DNA from: Arthrobacter agilis
Lineage (GTDB): Bacteria; Actinomycetota; Actinomycetes; Actinomycetales; Micrococcaceae
DNA length: 64,000 bases
NCBI RefSeq assembly: GCF_002157505.1
Contig: NZ_NFSC01000030.1
Coordinates: 248,001-312,000, forward strand
Direction of reading: 5' to 3'
The translations under genes were made by a program, and so were the position numbers. This document shows, piece after piece, positions 34,534 through 43,153 of the stretch. Under the pieces are notes generated by a model. That model was not told where the DNA came from, did not search any database, and saw only the letters and a program-made list of their open reading frames with translations. The stretch's first letter is position 1, and the number at the start of each line of letters is the position of its first letter.

Positions 34534-35622
34534 ATGCTGAGACACATCCCCCTCACCGGCCTCGTCGTCGCCACCCTGGCCACCGGCTGCACGACGGGCA
34601 GCAGTGCCGGCCCGTCGGGAAACTCCACCGATGGAACTTCGGGATCCGACGTCGGCGTGAACGCAGCGGCCGGCGCGCGGGACATCACAACAGGTCTGGC
34701 CCTGCCCTGGTCCATGGCGTTCCTCGACGGCACCCTCCTCATCAGCGAGCGGGACACCGCACGGATCTTCGAACTGGACGACGCGGGAAACAGGCGTGAG
34801 ATCGGCACGGTCGAGGGCGTGCGACACGGCGGAGAAGGTGGGTTGCTCGGTCTCGCCGTCGACGACCAGGACCGCCTGTATGCCTACTCGACCGGTACGG
34901 ACGGGAACCGGATCCAGCGCCTGACGCTCGACGGCGCTCCCGGTTCCCTGGCCCTGGGGGACGCTGAAACCCTCGTCGACGAGCTGCCGTCGAACAGCAT
35001 CCACAACGGTGGTCGCATCGCCTTCGGGCCCGACGGCATGCTGTATGCCGGGGTGGGCGACGCCGGTCAACCGGACCGTGCGCAGGACCTCGACTCGCCG
35101 GCAGGGAAGATCCTCCGCATGATGCCGGACGGTGAGGTTCCCGCGGACAACCCCTACCCCGGATCCCTCGTCTTCAGCTATGGTCACCGCAACGTTCAGG
35201 GGCTTGCCTGGGCGGCGGACGGCACCATGTTCGCCAGTGAGTTCGGGCAGAACACGTGGGACGAACTGAACGTCATCGAGGCCGGCAAGAACTACGGCTG
35301 GCCGATCGTCGAGGGCATCGCCGAGGAGAAGGGATTCGTTGATCCGGCCCAGCAGTGGAGTCCGTCCGAGGCGAGCCCGAGCGGGATCGCGGTCGTCGAC
35401 GACACGGTCTTCATCGCCAACCTGCGCGGTGAGAGGCTGCGTGCCGTACCTGTGGGCGACCCCACCGCCGGCACCGACTACCTGGTGGGTGAGTACGGCA
35501 GACTCCGGGCGGTGATCGAGTCGCCGGACGGGCGCCTGTGGGTGCTCACCAACAACACCAACGGACGGAGCAAGCCGCGTCCGGGTGACGACCGCATCGT
35601 CAGCATCGATATCCCGGCCTGA
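34534..35622 (+). CDS. PQQ-dependent sugar dehydrogenase, lipoprotein
   Basis: The 362-residue protein begins with a lipoprotein signal peptide (LTGLVVATLATGC, lipobox ATGC). The mature part is a six-bladed propeller of the soluble glucose/sorbosone dehydrogenase family: LPWSMAFLDGTLLISERD, VRHGGEGGLLGLAVD, SIHNGGRIAFGPDGMLYAGV and YGHRNVQGLAWAADG. PQQ contacts in that family lie in these loops. It would oxidise an aldose outside the membrane and pass electrons onward. GGAAAGAG precedes the ATG. It is divergent from the PaiB-like gene. Confidence 0.9.
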   Translation: MLRHIPLTGLVVATLATGCTTGSSAGPSGNSTDGTSGSDVGVNAAAGARDITTGLALPWSMAFLDGTLLISERDTARIFELDDAGNRREIGTVEGVRHGGEGGLLGLAVDDQDRLYAYSTGTDGNRIQRLTLDGAPGSLALGDAETLVDELPSNSIHNGGRIAFGPDGMLYAGVGDAGQPDRAQDLDSPAGKILRMMPDGEVPADNPYPGSLVFSYGHRNVQGLAWAADGTMFASEFGQNTWDELNVIEAGKNYGWPIVEGIAEEKGFVDPAQQWSPSEASPSGIAVVDDTVFIANLRGERLRAVPVGDPTAGTDYLVGEYGRLRAVIESPDGRLWVLTNNTNGRSKPRPGDDRIVSIDIPA

Positions 35623-35652
35623 CATCGCAGGTGAGTCGCCCTAGTACGCCAC

Positions 35653-35697
35653 AACGACGGCGGGGCAACCACTGTTCGTGACTGCCCCGCCGTCGTT
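35653..35697. terminator. Bidirectional terminator hairpin
   Basis: A perfect 15-bp stem AACGACGGCGGGGCA (35653-35667) pairs with 35683-35697 across a 15-base loop. It lies between the convergent sugar dehydrogenase and HNH/excalibur genes. Confidence 0.8.
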
Positions 35698-35714
35698 CTG
35701 TGTCGTATGTGACG

Positions 35715-37112
35715 CTAGCTGTCGCAGCCCCATCCGTCGCCGTCGCCGTCGAACTTCGGCTGGAAACCGGGCGAACCCGCGGCGATCGGGGCCGCACCCG
35801 CGGCGCGGACTTCCGAGCAGTTGGCGTAGTACGGAGCGGCGGGTGCCGGAGCGACCGGGGCCGGAGCGACCGGAGCCGGAGCGACCGGAGCCGGAGCCAC
35901 GGGGGCAGGTGCCGGCACAACGGGCGCAGGTGCCACCGGTGCAGGAGCCACCGGCTCAGGAGCAGGAGCTGCTGGAGGGGCAACGGGTTCCGGTACGACG
36001 GGGGCGGGCGCCTCGGTCTTAACTGGTGCCGGGGGCTGGGTGACGGACGGCGCCATCTGGTTGGTCGGTGCGAGGATGCCATTGCAGTCCGAGAGGATCC
36101 CGGCCATGGCGTCGTGCTCGGCCTGCGTGACCCACAGGGCGTAGGTCGCCTTGACCGAAACCTGCCGCGCCACGTACTCACAGCGGTAGGACTTGTTCGG
36201 CGGCAACCATGTAGCGGCGTCGCCGTCGCTCTTCTGCTGGTTGGTGGGGCCATCGGTGGACTGCAGGTTCAGCGGGTCGTTGGCGAACGCGACGCGCTGG
36301 TCAAAGGTCAACTGCTGCGCACCCTTCTGCCAGGCGTCGGACAGGGCGACGACGTGGTCGATCTGCACGTCGCTGCTCGTCGCCTGCCCGCGCAGGAACG
36401 GGATGACGGTCCCGGTGTACGGATCGTCGAGCACGCCGGACTGCACCTTGCAGGGCACGGAGTTGGCGTGGACGATGTCCGTCAGGTCGCGGTTCAGCAT
36501 GTCGTTGCGGGTATCGCACCCATTGTGGTCGACGTCGGCCCAGGCCTGCCCGAACTGCTCACGGTCGTACCCGGTCTTCGGCGCCCGGCCCTTGATCGGC
36601 AAGGTCTCTAGTAGGGCGAGCGCTTCAGTGTTGGCTGCCGGCTGGTCCGAGGGCGCCCGGGGCGCGCCGTCCACGTCCGGCACGGCGTCGGAATCGAGCG
36701 GAGCAACCTCGGACGACGTCGGGCTCGGGGTTGGTGACGACGTCGGCTTTGCAGTCGGCGTGGGCTTCGCAGACGCGGTCGCCGTCGCGGACGGCGAAGT
36801 CGTGCTGGGCTCGCTGGTGGGTTCGACTGTCGCGGTCACCTGTTTAGCAACAGCGGTGGGGACCGTGTCGTCCGAGGGCGCGATGGCACCACCAATGAGG
36901 AGCGCGACGACGGCGGCTCCTGCGGTGATGGCCCCGGCCTTGCGCCCGCCGAGTCGCGCCCAGGACGGGCGGTTGGTCAGGACCGTGTAGAGGCCCGTGA
37001 AGAGGGCGAAAAGCGCGGCCATGATGAGCGCCCCGCTGAGACCGCTGATGATGAGACCGATGACAATAGAGAACAGGGCGAGCCCGGCAACGATGGCGGT
37101 GGAAACCCGCAC
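35715..37112 (-). CDS. DUF1524-type HNH nuclease with excalibur domain
   Basis: The 465-residue protein starts with three hydrophobic helices, then a long Ser/Thr/Pro linker. A GmrSD_C/DUF1524-like HNH nuclease domain follows (about 185-320: YDREQFGQAWADVDHNGCDT, the QIDHVVALSDAW active site, and FANDPLNLQSTDGPTNQQKS). A Pro-Ala-Val repeat tract and a C-terminal excalibur domain (NCSEVRAAGAAPI to DGDGDGWGCDS) complete it. It is a likely membrane-anchored, surface-facing endonuclease. The GTG at 37112 has no RBS, and protein-like sequence continues upstream in frame without an ATG, GTG or TTG, so the true start is unsettled. Confidence 0.85.
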   Translation of the reverse strand: MRVSTAIVAGLALFSIVIGLIISGLSGALIMAALFALFTGLYTVLTNRPSWARLGGRKAGAITAGAAVVALLIGGAIAPSDDTVPTAVAKQVTATVEPTSEPSTTSPSATATASAKPTPTAKPTSSPTPSPTSSEVAPLDSDAVPDVDGAPRAPSDQPAANTEALALLETLPIKGRAPKTGYDREQFGQAWADVDHNGCDTRNDMLNRDLTDIVHANSVPCKVQSGVLDDPYTGTVIPFLRGQATSSDVQIDHVVALSDAWQKGAQQLTFDQRVAFANDPLNLQSTDGPTNQQKSDGDAATWLPPNKSYRCEYVARQVSVKATYALWVTQAEHDAMAGILSDCNGILAPTNQMAPSVTQPPAPVKTEAPAPVVPEPVAPPAAPAPEPVAPAPVAPAPVVPAPAPVAPAPVAPAPVAPAPVAPAPAAPYYANCSEVRAAGAAPIAAGSPGFQPKFDGDGDGWGCDS

Positions 37113-37640
37113 CTCTAGTTTGATCGTTGATGACGGAGTGCGCGCAGGCGGACGGGATGACGAATTAATGGAAAGCCCCCAGTGTTGATGCAGTGTCTCG
37201 AGGAAGTTTACGCGGGTGAATCCCGAGGATCTGAACTGCCCGCGCCTGTCCGTCGATCAGTCGGACTGTGACGCTGTTCAGGCTCAGCTTTTGCTCAGGA
37301 TCGACGACACCTCATGCCCCCTCCGACGTTGCCAACGAGGTCTGCTCAACAAAGGTGGACCCATCAGTAAAGCCATCCGCAGCGGTATCCAGCTTCCCGT
37401 CGGCCGAAAAGATGTGACGCTGGCGTCTGATGAACGATTGTCACTCTCTGTGGCCGGACACGCAGGAGTATTGATTTGTGCTAAACCTTTGGAGTTATCT
37501 GCTTCGTCAGGAGCTTGCTGCAAGGCGTCGACCATCAACGCCGTTGCTGAGTCGCAGCGGGTGACCATTCCAATCCAGCGGTGTCGGTGGCTATCGGCCG
37601 CCGCCATAGCATTCCTATTCGTACCCGTAGAAGAAGACTG
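37113..37640. other. Intergenic region, no clear gene
   Basis: This 528-bp gap separates the divergent HNH/excalibur and thermonuclease genes. A 141-codon plus-strand ORF (37216-37641) is open, but it has an uneven composition and no RBS, domain or hydrophobic pattern that supports coding. On the minus strand the frame of the HNH gene stays open through part of the gap. The region presumably holds both promoters. Confidence 0.5.
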
Positions 37641-38840
37641 ATGAATCCTGCTCGATTCCGTCGCCTCGCGCCGTCGACCCTCCTGACCGCGGCGGTTCTC
37701 GCCTCAACCCTGACTGCCTGCTCCGGTTCGGGCGCCGCCGGCGAGACGGCAGTGGATGGCCCACTTGGCACCGTGGTGCGGGTGGTGGACGGCGATACCC
37801 TCGTCATCAACTTCGACGGCGCAGATCAGACCGTCCGTCTGCTGAACGTGGACACACCTGAGACCAAGCACCCTGATAAGCCTGTCGAGTGCCTCGGCCC
37901 GGAGGCCACCCAGAAACTCGAATCCCTGACCCCGCCTGGCACGAAGGTCGGTCTGGACTTCGACGTCGAGCGTACGGACAAGTACGACCGCGTGCTGGCC
38001 GCCGTGTTCATCGAAGACCAAACCCTGGTCAATGCGGAGATTGCTCGAGTGGGCTTGGGCGTCCCCATCCTCATCGAGCCGAACAAGAAGTACTACGACG
38101 AAGTGCAAGCGGCATACAACGAGGCCACCGCACAGGGCGTCGGATTGCTGGATCCCACTGCGGGTTGCACCCTTCCGGCAGAGGTGGACGATGCGGTGGA
38201 AACCCTCGCCGCGGCCACCGATGCTCCCGTCGGCGAGACAGGAGCAGCTGTTGCTGCGACCGCTGCCGGCATCCTCGCCGCCCTCACGACCGCCAAGGCC
38301 GCTCGAGAAGCGCTCGAAGCAGGCAAGGACACCGTGCGCGTTATCGCTGTCGGAGCGGATCGCACTGCCGCGATGGTGCGAGACCTCGACACCCAGATCG
38401 CCAAGGGCGAGCAGTCACTGGCCGCTGCCAACACCAAAGCAGCGACTCTTGAGGAAGCCGAAGCCGAAGCCACGGCCGAACGCGAACGAGTAGAAGCAGA
38501 GAAGGCTGCGGCGGCTGAGGTAGAAGCCGCCAGGGTGGCAGAAGCCGCGCGGGTGGAGGCCGAACGCGTCCAGGCCGAAGCCGCCGAAGCAGCACGCCTC
38601 GAAGCCGCGCGGATCCAGGCAGAAGCCAATGCCCGTGCTGAGGCTGACCGTCTGGCCGCCGAAGCGGCAGCAGCCGCTGAGCAGGAACGGATCCGGAACC
38701 TCCCGCCTGTACCCGAACCCTACATACCGCCCGCTGCGCCCTACATTCCTCCCGCTCCCCCTGCGGCACAGGATCCGTATCCGGGCTACACCGGTCCTCG
38801 TTGCTATGCGCCGGGCGGGAAGACCTACCGTCCCTGCTAA
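37641..38840 (+). CDS. Thermonuclease (SNase) family lipoprotein with coiled-coil tail
   Basis: The 399-residue protein has a lipoprotein signal peptide ending in LTACSG. The SNase domain covers about residues 40-180. VVRVVDGDTLVI gives the metal Asp, VRLLNVDTPE carries the catalytic Arg and Glu, and ERTDKYDRVLAAVF the second Arg. A helical stretch and a long Ala/Glu/Arg coiled coil (EAEATAERERVEAEKAAAAE onward) follow. The end is Pro/Tyr-rich (VPEPYIPPAAPYIPP) with a final Cys pair. It would cut extracellular DNA or RNA at the cell surface. AGAAGA upstream of the ATG is a weak RBS. Confidence 0.88.
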   Translation: MNPARFRRLAPSTLLTAAVLASTLTACSGSGAAGETAVDGPLGTVVRVVDGDTLVINFDGADQTVRLLNVDTPETKHPDKPVECLGPEATQKLESLTPPGTKVGLDFDVERTDKYDRVLAAVFIEDQTLVNAEIARVGLGVPILIEPNKKYYDEVQAAYNEATAQGVGLLDPTAGCTLPAEVDDAVETLAAATDAPVGETGAAVAATAAGILAALTTAKAAREALEAGKDTVRVIAVGADRTAAMVRDLDTQIAKGEQSLAAANTKAATLEEAEAEATAERERVEAEKAAAAEVEAARVAEAARVEAERVQAEAAEAARLEAARIQAEANARAEADRLAAEAAAAAEQERIRNLPPVPEPYIPPAAPYIPPAPPAAQDPYPGYTGPRCYAPGGKTYRPC

Positions 38841-38987
38841 TCGTGGCCGAACCGCGTGACCAAGCCACGTGGCCAACCGTGATTTCGCCACAACCCCGTC
38901 CACGCATCTGATCTCAGCGTTGCGGTTACATCGTTGCTCTCTGAAGTCCCTATCCTTGTTTTTCTCCTTCTGCCCGGAAGCCCGCCT

Positions 38988-41033
38988 GTGAAAACGCTCC
39001 CCAGGTTCCTGTCAACCCTCTCCGTCGGTACGATCATCGTCGCGATGCTTGCCAGCGGTTCGGTTGCCCGGGCCACTTCCGCCGAAGCAGCATCGCAGGT
39101 CACCAATCCGTGCTCGCGGCTGAGTTCCGGTCAGAGCAAGTACTCCGGGTTCAGCGCCAACCGGGTCACTTTCGCAACCACTACGGACCGTGGCCAGACC
39201 AGAGCCTTGGTCACCACCTGCGTGCGTGCCGGCAACTCATATCAGCAGGAGTGGCAGAGCGCCGGTTATGTGGGCCGCAGCGGCTTCAAAGCGCCCGGCG
39301 TTCCCAGTGGGCATACGCAATACGAGTTCTCGCCCACCGGGTCCTACTCGGTGACGGAGGGTTTCGGGCTGTGGAATCCCGGCACACGGCTGAGGTTTCA
39401 GGTCCTGAACAGGAACTCGCGCTGGGGTGGGCGGCCCAACAGCAACTACAACCGCTACTTCGAGTCAAGCAGCGACATTTGGCCCGATGAGAACATGTGG
39501 TCGTTTGCAACCCGTCCGACGGGCGACTACCGCCAAGGCGTCGTCATCAATTACAACCGTCCACCCGACTCCTCCATCCGTGCCGGTGAAGGATTCGCGA
39601 TCTTTTTGCACTCGAATCCGGAGCCCACCGCCGGGTGTATCTCGTTGCCGGAGTCCGTTGTTACCCGGTATCTCCGAAATGCGCAGCCGGGTGACCGCAT
39701 CATCATGGGAGCGGTGGACGATATCTTCACGCCGTACTCCTCCAATCCCTTCGGATCGATCACGCAAAAGTATGCGCAGCTAGGGGGTCAGGTCGTACTG
39801 GGAAACCCGATCTCGAACGAAACCGGCGGTCTGCCTGGTGGCGGCGCATACCAGGACTTTCAGCGCGGCTCCATCGTCTGGTCCCCAGCAGGAGGTGCGC
39901 ACCTTTCCGACGGGGCGATCCGTGACGCTTGGCAACGCAGCGGGTTCGAGCGCGGTGCACTCGGGTATCCGACGTCCGACACGATCGCCCTACGTTTCGG
40001 TGGTTCCTACCAGAACTACCAGGGCGGAGCGATCATCTACTCCCCGGCCACCGGGGCGCAGCCGTCCTTCGGACCCATCCGAGGCGCCTACCAGCAGTCA
40101 GGATTCGAGAACGGGCCCCTGGGGTACCCCACCACCGGGGTCGTGTCGCTACCCGGCGGCGGTTCCTACCAGAACTACCAAGGCGGAGCGATCGTCTACT
40201 CTCCTTCGTCGGGTGCATGGGCTTCCACCGGTACGATCCGGACAGCATGGGCGCGGCTAGGATTCGAGCAGGGCATCCTCGGCTACCCGACCTCGAACGA
40301 AACCCGCGGCCTCAAGGACGGCGGGACATACCAGAACTACCAGGGCGGAGCGATCATCTACTCCCCGGCCACCGGGGCGCAGCCGTCCTTCGGACCCATC
40401 CGAGGCGCCTACCAGCAGTCAGGATTCGAGAACGGGCCCCTGGGGTACCCCACCACCGGGGTCGTGTCGCTACCCGGCGGTGGTTCCTACCAGAACTACC
40501 AAGGCGGAGCGATCGTCTACTCTCCTTCGTCGGGTGCATGGGCTTCCACCGGTACGATCCGGACAGCATGGGCGCGGCTAGGATTCGAGCAGGGCATCCT
40601 CGGCTACCCGACCTCGAACGAAACCCGCGGCCTCAAGGACGGCGGGACATACCAGAACTACCAGGGCGGAGCGATCATCTACTCCCCGGCCACCGGGGCG
40701 CAGCCGTCCTTCGGACCCATCCGAGGCGCCTACCAGCAGTCAGGATTCGAGAACGGGCCCCTGGGGTACCCCACCACCGGGGTCGTGTCGCTACCCGGCG
40801 GTGGTTCCTACCAGAACTACCAAGGCGGAGCGATCGTCTCCTCTGTGGCTGGCACTTATGGGACCTGGGGACCCATACGGGCCGCATGGGGGAAGGAAGG
40901 GTTCGAACGAGGCCCGCTGGGCTACCCCACCTCCGGACAGTACGAGTCCAGCCCGGGCGTCACCGCGCAGGACTTCCAAGGCGGGCTCATCACCACGTCG
41001 GCAACCGGAACGACGGTCTCCCTCAATCCCTGA
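38988..41033 (+). CDS. L,D-transpeptidase-like protein with eight LGFP repeats
   Basis: The 681-residue exported protein has a signal peptide (FLSTLSVGTIIVAMLASG...ARA). Residues 40-240 form a YkuD-like L,D-transpeptidase domain with the active-site pattern FLHSNPEPTAGCISL (His and Cys). Eight LGFP repeats follow (LGNPISNE, LGYPTSDT, LGYPTTGV and variants), each about 53 residues; such repeats bind the mycolyl/arabinogalactan or peptidoglycan layer in related actinobacteria. The GTG at 38988 has GGAAG upstream. The repeat region is nearly identical at the DNA level, so copy number probably varies. Confidence 0.85.
   Translation: MKTLPRFLSTLSVGTIIVAMLASGSVARATSAEAASQVTNPCSRLSSGQSKYSGFSANRVTFATTTDRGQTRALVTTCVRAGNSYQQEWQSAGYVGRSGFKAPGVPSGHTQYEFSPTGSYSVTEGFGLWNPGTRLRFQVLNRNSRWGGRPNSNYNRYFESSSDIWPDENMWSFATRPTGDYRQGVVINYNRPPDSSIRAGEGFAIFLHSNPEPTAGCISLPESVVTRYLRNAQPGDRIIMGAVDDIFTPYSSNPFGSITQKYAQLGGQVVLGNPISNETGGLPGGGAYQDFQRGSIVWSPAGGAHLSDGAIRDAWQRSGFERGALGYPTSDTIALRFGGSYQNYQGGAIIYSPATGAQPSFGPIRGAYQQSGFENGPLGYPTTGVVSLPGGGSYQNYQGGAIVYSPSSGAWASTGTIRTAWARLGFEQGILGYPTSNETRGLKDGGTYQNYQGGAIIYSPATGAQPSFGPIRGAYQQSGFENGPLGYPTTGVVSLPGGGSYQNYQGGAIVYSPSSGAWASTGTIRTAWARLGFEQGILGYPTSNETRGLKDGGTYQNYQGGAIIYSPATGAQPSFGPIRGAYQQSGFENGPLGYPTTGVVSLPGGGSYQNYQGGAIVSSVAGTYGTWGPIRAAWGKEGFERGPLGYPTSGQYESSPGVTAQDFQGGLITTSATGTTVSLNP
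40008..40838. repeat. 321-bp in-frame tandem repeat (about 2.6 copies)
   Basis: Units begin at 40008, 40329 and 40650, each coding for 107 residues (two LGFP motifs). The third copy is partial and diverges at about 40839. Copies differ by as little as one base, for example GGCGGC against GGCGGT before the internal TTCC. This indicates recent amplification or gene conversion. Confidence 0.9.
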
Positions 41034-41387
41034 CCCGTCCATCTGAGGGCGTGGGAACGCAGGGTGAAGGGTGGGCCCAGCGCGTCCGAGGGGGTTGCTG
41101 CGAAAACGAGGCAGCAGCATCGGTCATCCTTGCAAGCCCGACGTCGAGTGGTGACAGGAGTATTGCCTCCCTGGTTGGTGGGCGGGGATGCGCGGCGGCT
41201 CGAAACACCGGAGGTTGGCCAACCAGTCCGGCACGACGGTCGCCATTCTGGGCTGCGGCACCGGTCCTCGAGTATAAGGATCAACGCGCAGTCACGCTCA
41301 TACAGCCACTTCTCCGACTGCGCCTGGGCGACGCCAGCACGGAGCTGCCGTGGTGCAGCGGCCAGCGATCTGCAGGAGGAGCAGCTG
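41034..41387. other. Intergenic region upstream of a pseudogene
   Basis: This 354-bp stretch between the LGFP gene and the recognisable part of a broken gene has no ORF I can support. It could hold the decayed 5' part of that gene, since the frame is open through 41064-41426 but the protein sequence is not family-like before about 41388. Confidence 0.4.
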
Positions 41388-41773
41388 ACCGCGACCGGCC
41401 TGACTCCCCGTGCTGAGCAGGTGTGAACGGCGATTACCGATGTGTTCGGCAGGCAGAGCCTGGGCGGCTTGGAACCGGGCAGGGTAGTACACGGGCACGG
41501 CGGCGACTCCACGCACTACGACGGGCGGACCATCGACGTCTTCTTCCGACCGGTAATCGAGGAGAACCGGCGAGAGGGATGGTTACTGGCGCATGGCTGG
41601 TTGCCCACGCCGAGGACCTGGACATCCACTACGTCATCCTGGACGCTCAGTTCTGGAGCGCGCACATCGCCCGAGGGCAGTGGCATGAGTACGAGGCACC
41701 GGCTCCTGCGAACGAGATCCTGCGCCACCTGGACCACGTACACGTGGACGTGCGTGGCGGGACCAGTTCGTAG
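41388..41773 (+). pseudogene. Broken ARB_07466-like C-terminal domain gene
   Basis: Two frames together spell the domain: ATGLTPRAEQV, a TGA at 41424-41426, TAITDVFGRQSLGG, then GGDSTHYDGRTIDVFFRP and EGWLLA, after which a one-base deletion (between 41593 and 41594) moves the frame to WLVAHAEDLDIHYVILDAQF and ending LDHVHVDV. The GGDSTHY-GR-ID and HxDHVHV motifs are those of small actinobacterial exported hydrolase-like domains. The stop replaces an Arg codon (CGA to TGA). With a nonsense and a frameshift it is very likely inactive. Confidence 0.75.
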
Positions 41774-41869
41774 GCGAGCAGGATCTCGTTCCGCTTGGTT
41801 CTCTTCAACGACTCCGACATTCAGTTCACTCCGAGACGAAAAGCTCGTTCCTACTGCTTAGATAATGGG

Positions 41870-43153
41870 ATGGACCCACAAAGTCAGGAACTCGGGCTTT
41901 TCATCTCTGGTGATGAGGTTGCAGTCGTCGGCGGTACAGATCTTGTACAGAAATTCATGCAGGAACTGGCCGTACGACCGGAGCTCGGGCAGAAGGCGAA
42001 GCGCGCAACCATCGATGCTGTCGCCGCCGCGACCGGCCTGAGTGCGCTTGCTGGTTCCTCCGTTGTTGGAACCACTTTCACGATGACTTCAGATTCAGCG
42101 GATCTGTTGAAGAAGTACAGCCAGTTCAACCCGGATGGTCCGGTCGCCGGCATTATCAGGGGAGCCAAGGGCCGGATTGCATCTACTGCAAAATTCGAAC
42201 CTGCTCAGATGAATCCCATGGCGATGTCCAATGTCGCTGCGCTCAGCGCAGCCGCCGCGCTGAAAGCCGCTCTCGCTGACCTCGAACAGCTCGTCGAAGC
42301 GATGGACATCAAGCTCGCCCGGTTGCTTTCCGACAACCGGGCGCGTGCGCTGGGTGACGTGCAGGGCGTCACGCTTGTGCTGGAGAAGGCTTACGAGATG
42401 TACGAAGAGACCGGTCGAGTGAGCGAAACGACCTGGACGCAAGTGTCCGGCCACAGCACGTCGCTGGCGCAATCAAGCTCGTACGCTCTCAGCCAACTCG
42501 ACGCCATCGTCGATTCTCTGACCACGGGCGGCGCAGCCGAACGGTCAGATGCCATCAAGCTTGCGAGTCGTACAGAGCTTCAGTCTTGGCTGGTCCTGTT
42601 AGCCGCGTGCCAAGCTAATCAGGACAGATTCGACGCTCTCGAAATTGCCCATGTTGCGAAGTCTGAGCCCCACGAGGTAGAGCACCATGTTCGGGCGGTC
42701 GAAACTGCCACTGCACGTCGTCGTGAGCACACTGCACAACGTCTTCAGAAACTCAATGACACCGTAAGTAGCACGGCAACCATCAATGACTTTTCCCGGG
42801 TCATCAGTCCTCTACGGAGCAAGTCCACCTTGGACGCTGCCGAAACTATTCAACAAACGGTCGCGAAGTTCGCGACGATCTACGGGCTTGAGAATCTCGT
42901 CTATGGTGCTGTGGAACGTGAGAGCTGGCGGAAGTCACTTAGTGACCTCACGGCCCAAACGCGGCAGATCGTAGGCACTGCAGCCAGCTCTGTACCTGGA
43001 GCCGTGGGCAAGGCGAAACCCCAGGTACAGAAGCTGCGTGAGATCGAGTTTTCTCGTCCGAAGTGGACCAAGCGGATAAGGAACGACCAATCTAAAGAAC
43101 TCGACACGTTGGAAGATCAGCAGGCGATCAACCAGCCGCGAGATATGCCCTGA
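41870..43153 (+). CDS. Hypothetical protein, helical
   Basis: A 427-residue mostly helical protein with no signal peptide. It starts LGLFISGDEVAVVGGTDLVQ and has an Ala-rich stretch (TIDAVAAATGLSALAGSSVV) that might insert in or lie on a membrane. Long helices follow (LAALKAALADLEQLVEAM type, HHVRAVETATARRREHTAQR). I do not recognise the family. The ATG at 41870 is preferred over a TTG at 41795, though neither has a clear RBS. Its 3' end overlaps by 26 bases, tail to tail, with the HsdR-N-like gene on the other strand. Composition is less GC-rich than the core genes, which suits an acquired block. Confidence 0.65.
   Translation: MDPQSQELGLFISGDEVAVVGGTDLVQKFMQELAVRPELGQKAKRATIDAVAAATGLSALAGSSVVGTTFTMTSDSADLLKKYSQFNPDGPVAGIIRGAKGRIASTAKFEPAQMNPMAMSNVAALSAAAALKAALADLEQLVEAMDIKLARLLSDNRARALGDVQGVTLVLEKAYEMYEETGRVSETTWTQVSGHSTSLAQSSSYALSQLDAIVDSLTTGGAAERSDAIKLASRTELQSWLVLLAACQANQDRFDALEIAHVAKSEPHEVEHHVRAVETATARRREHTAQRLQKLNDTVSSTATINDFSRVISPLRSKSTLDAAETIQQTVAKFATIYGLENLVYGAVERESWRKSLSDLTAQTRQIVGTAASSVPGAVGKAKPQVQKLREIEFSRPKWTKRIRNDQSKELDTLEDQQAINQPRDMP

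Noticed and set aside
33766..35625. PaiB-like protein as a 619-residue fusion
   Set aside because: The extra N-terminal part is antisense to the PQQ dehydrogenase; the family N-terminus starts exactly at 34380.
40008..40838. CRISPR array
   Set aside because: The repeats are 321 bp, in tandem without spacers, and code for LGFP motifs.
39929..41416. Open frame of 495 codons overlapping the LGFP gene
   Set aside because: It is a +1-type shadow of the 321-bp repeats and has no RBS or fold-like pattern.
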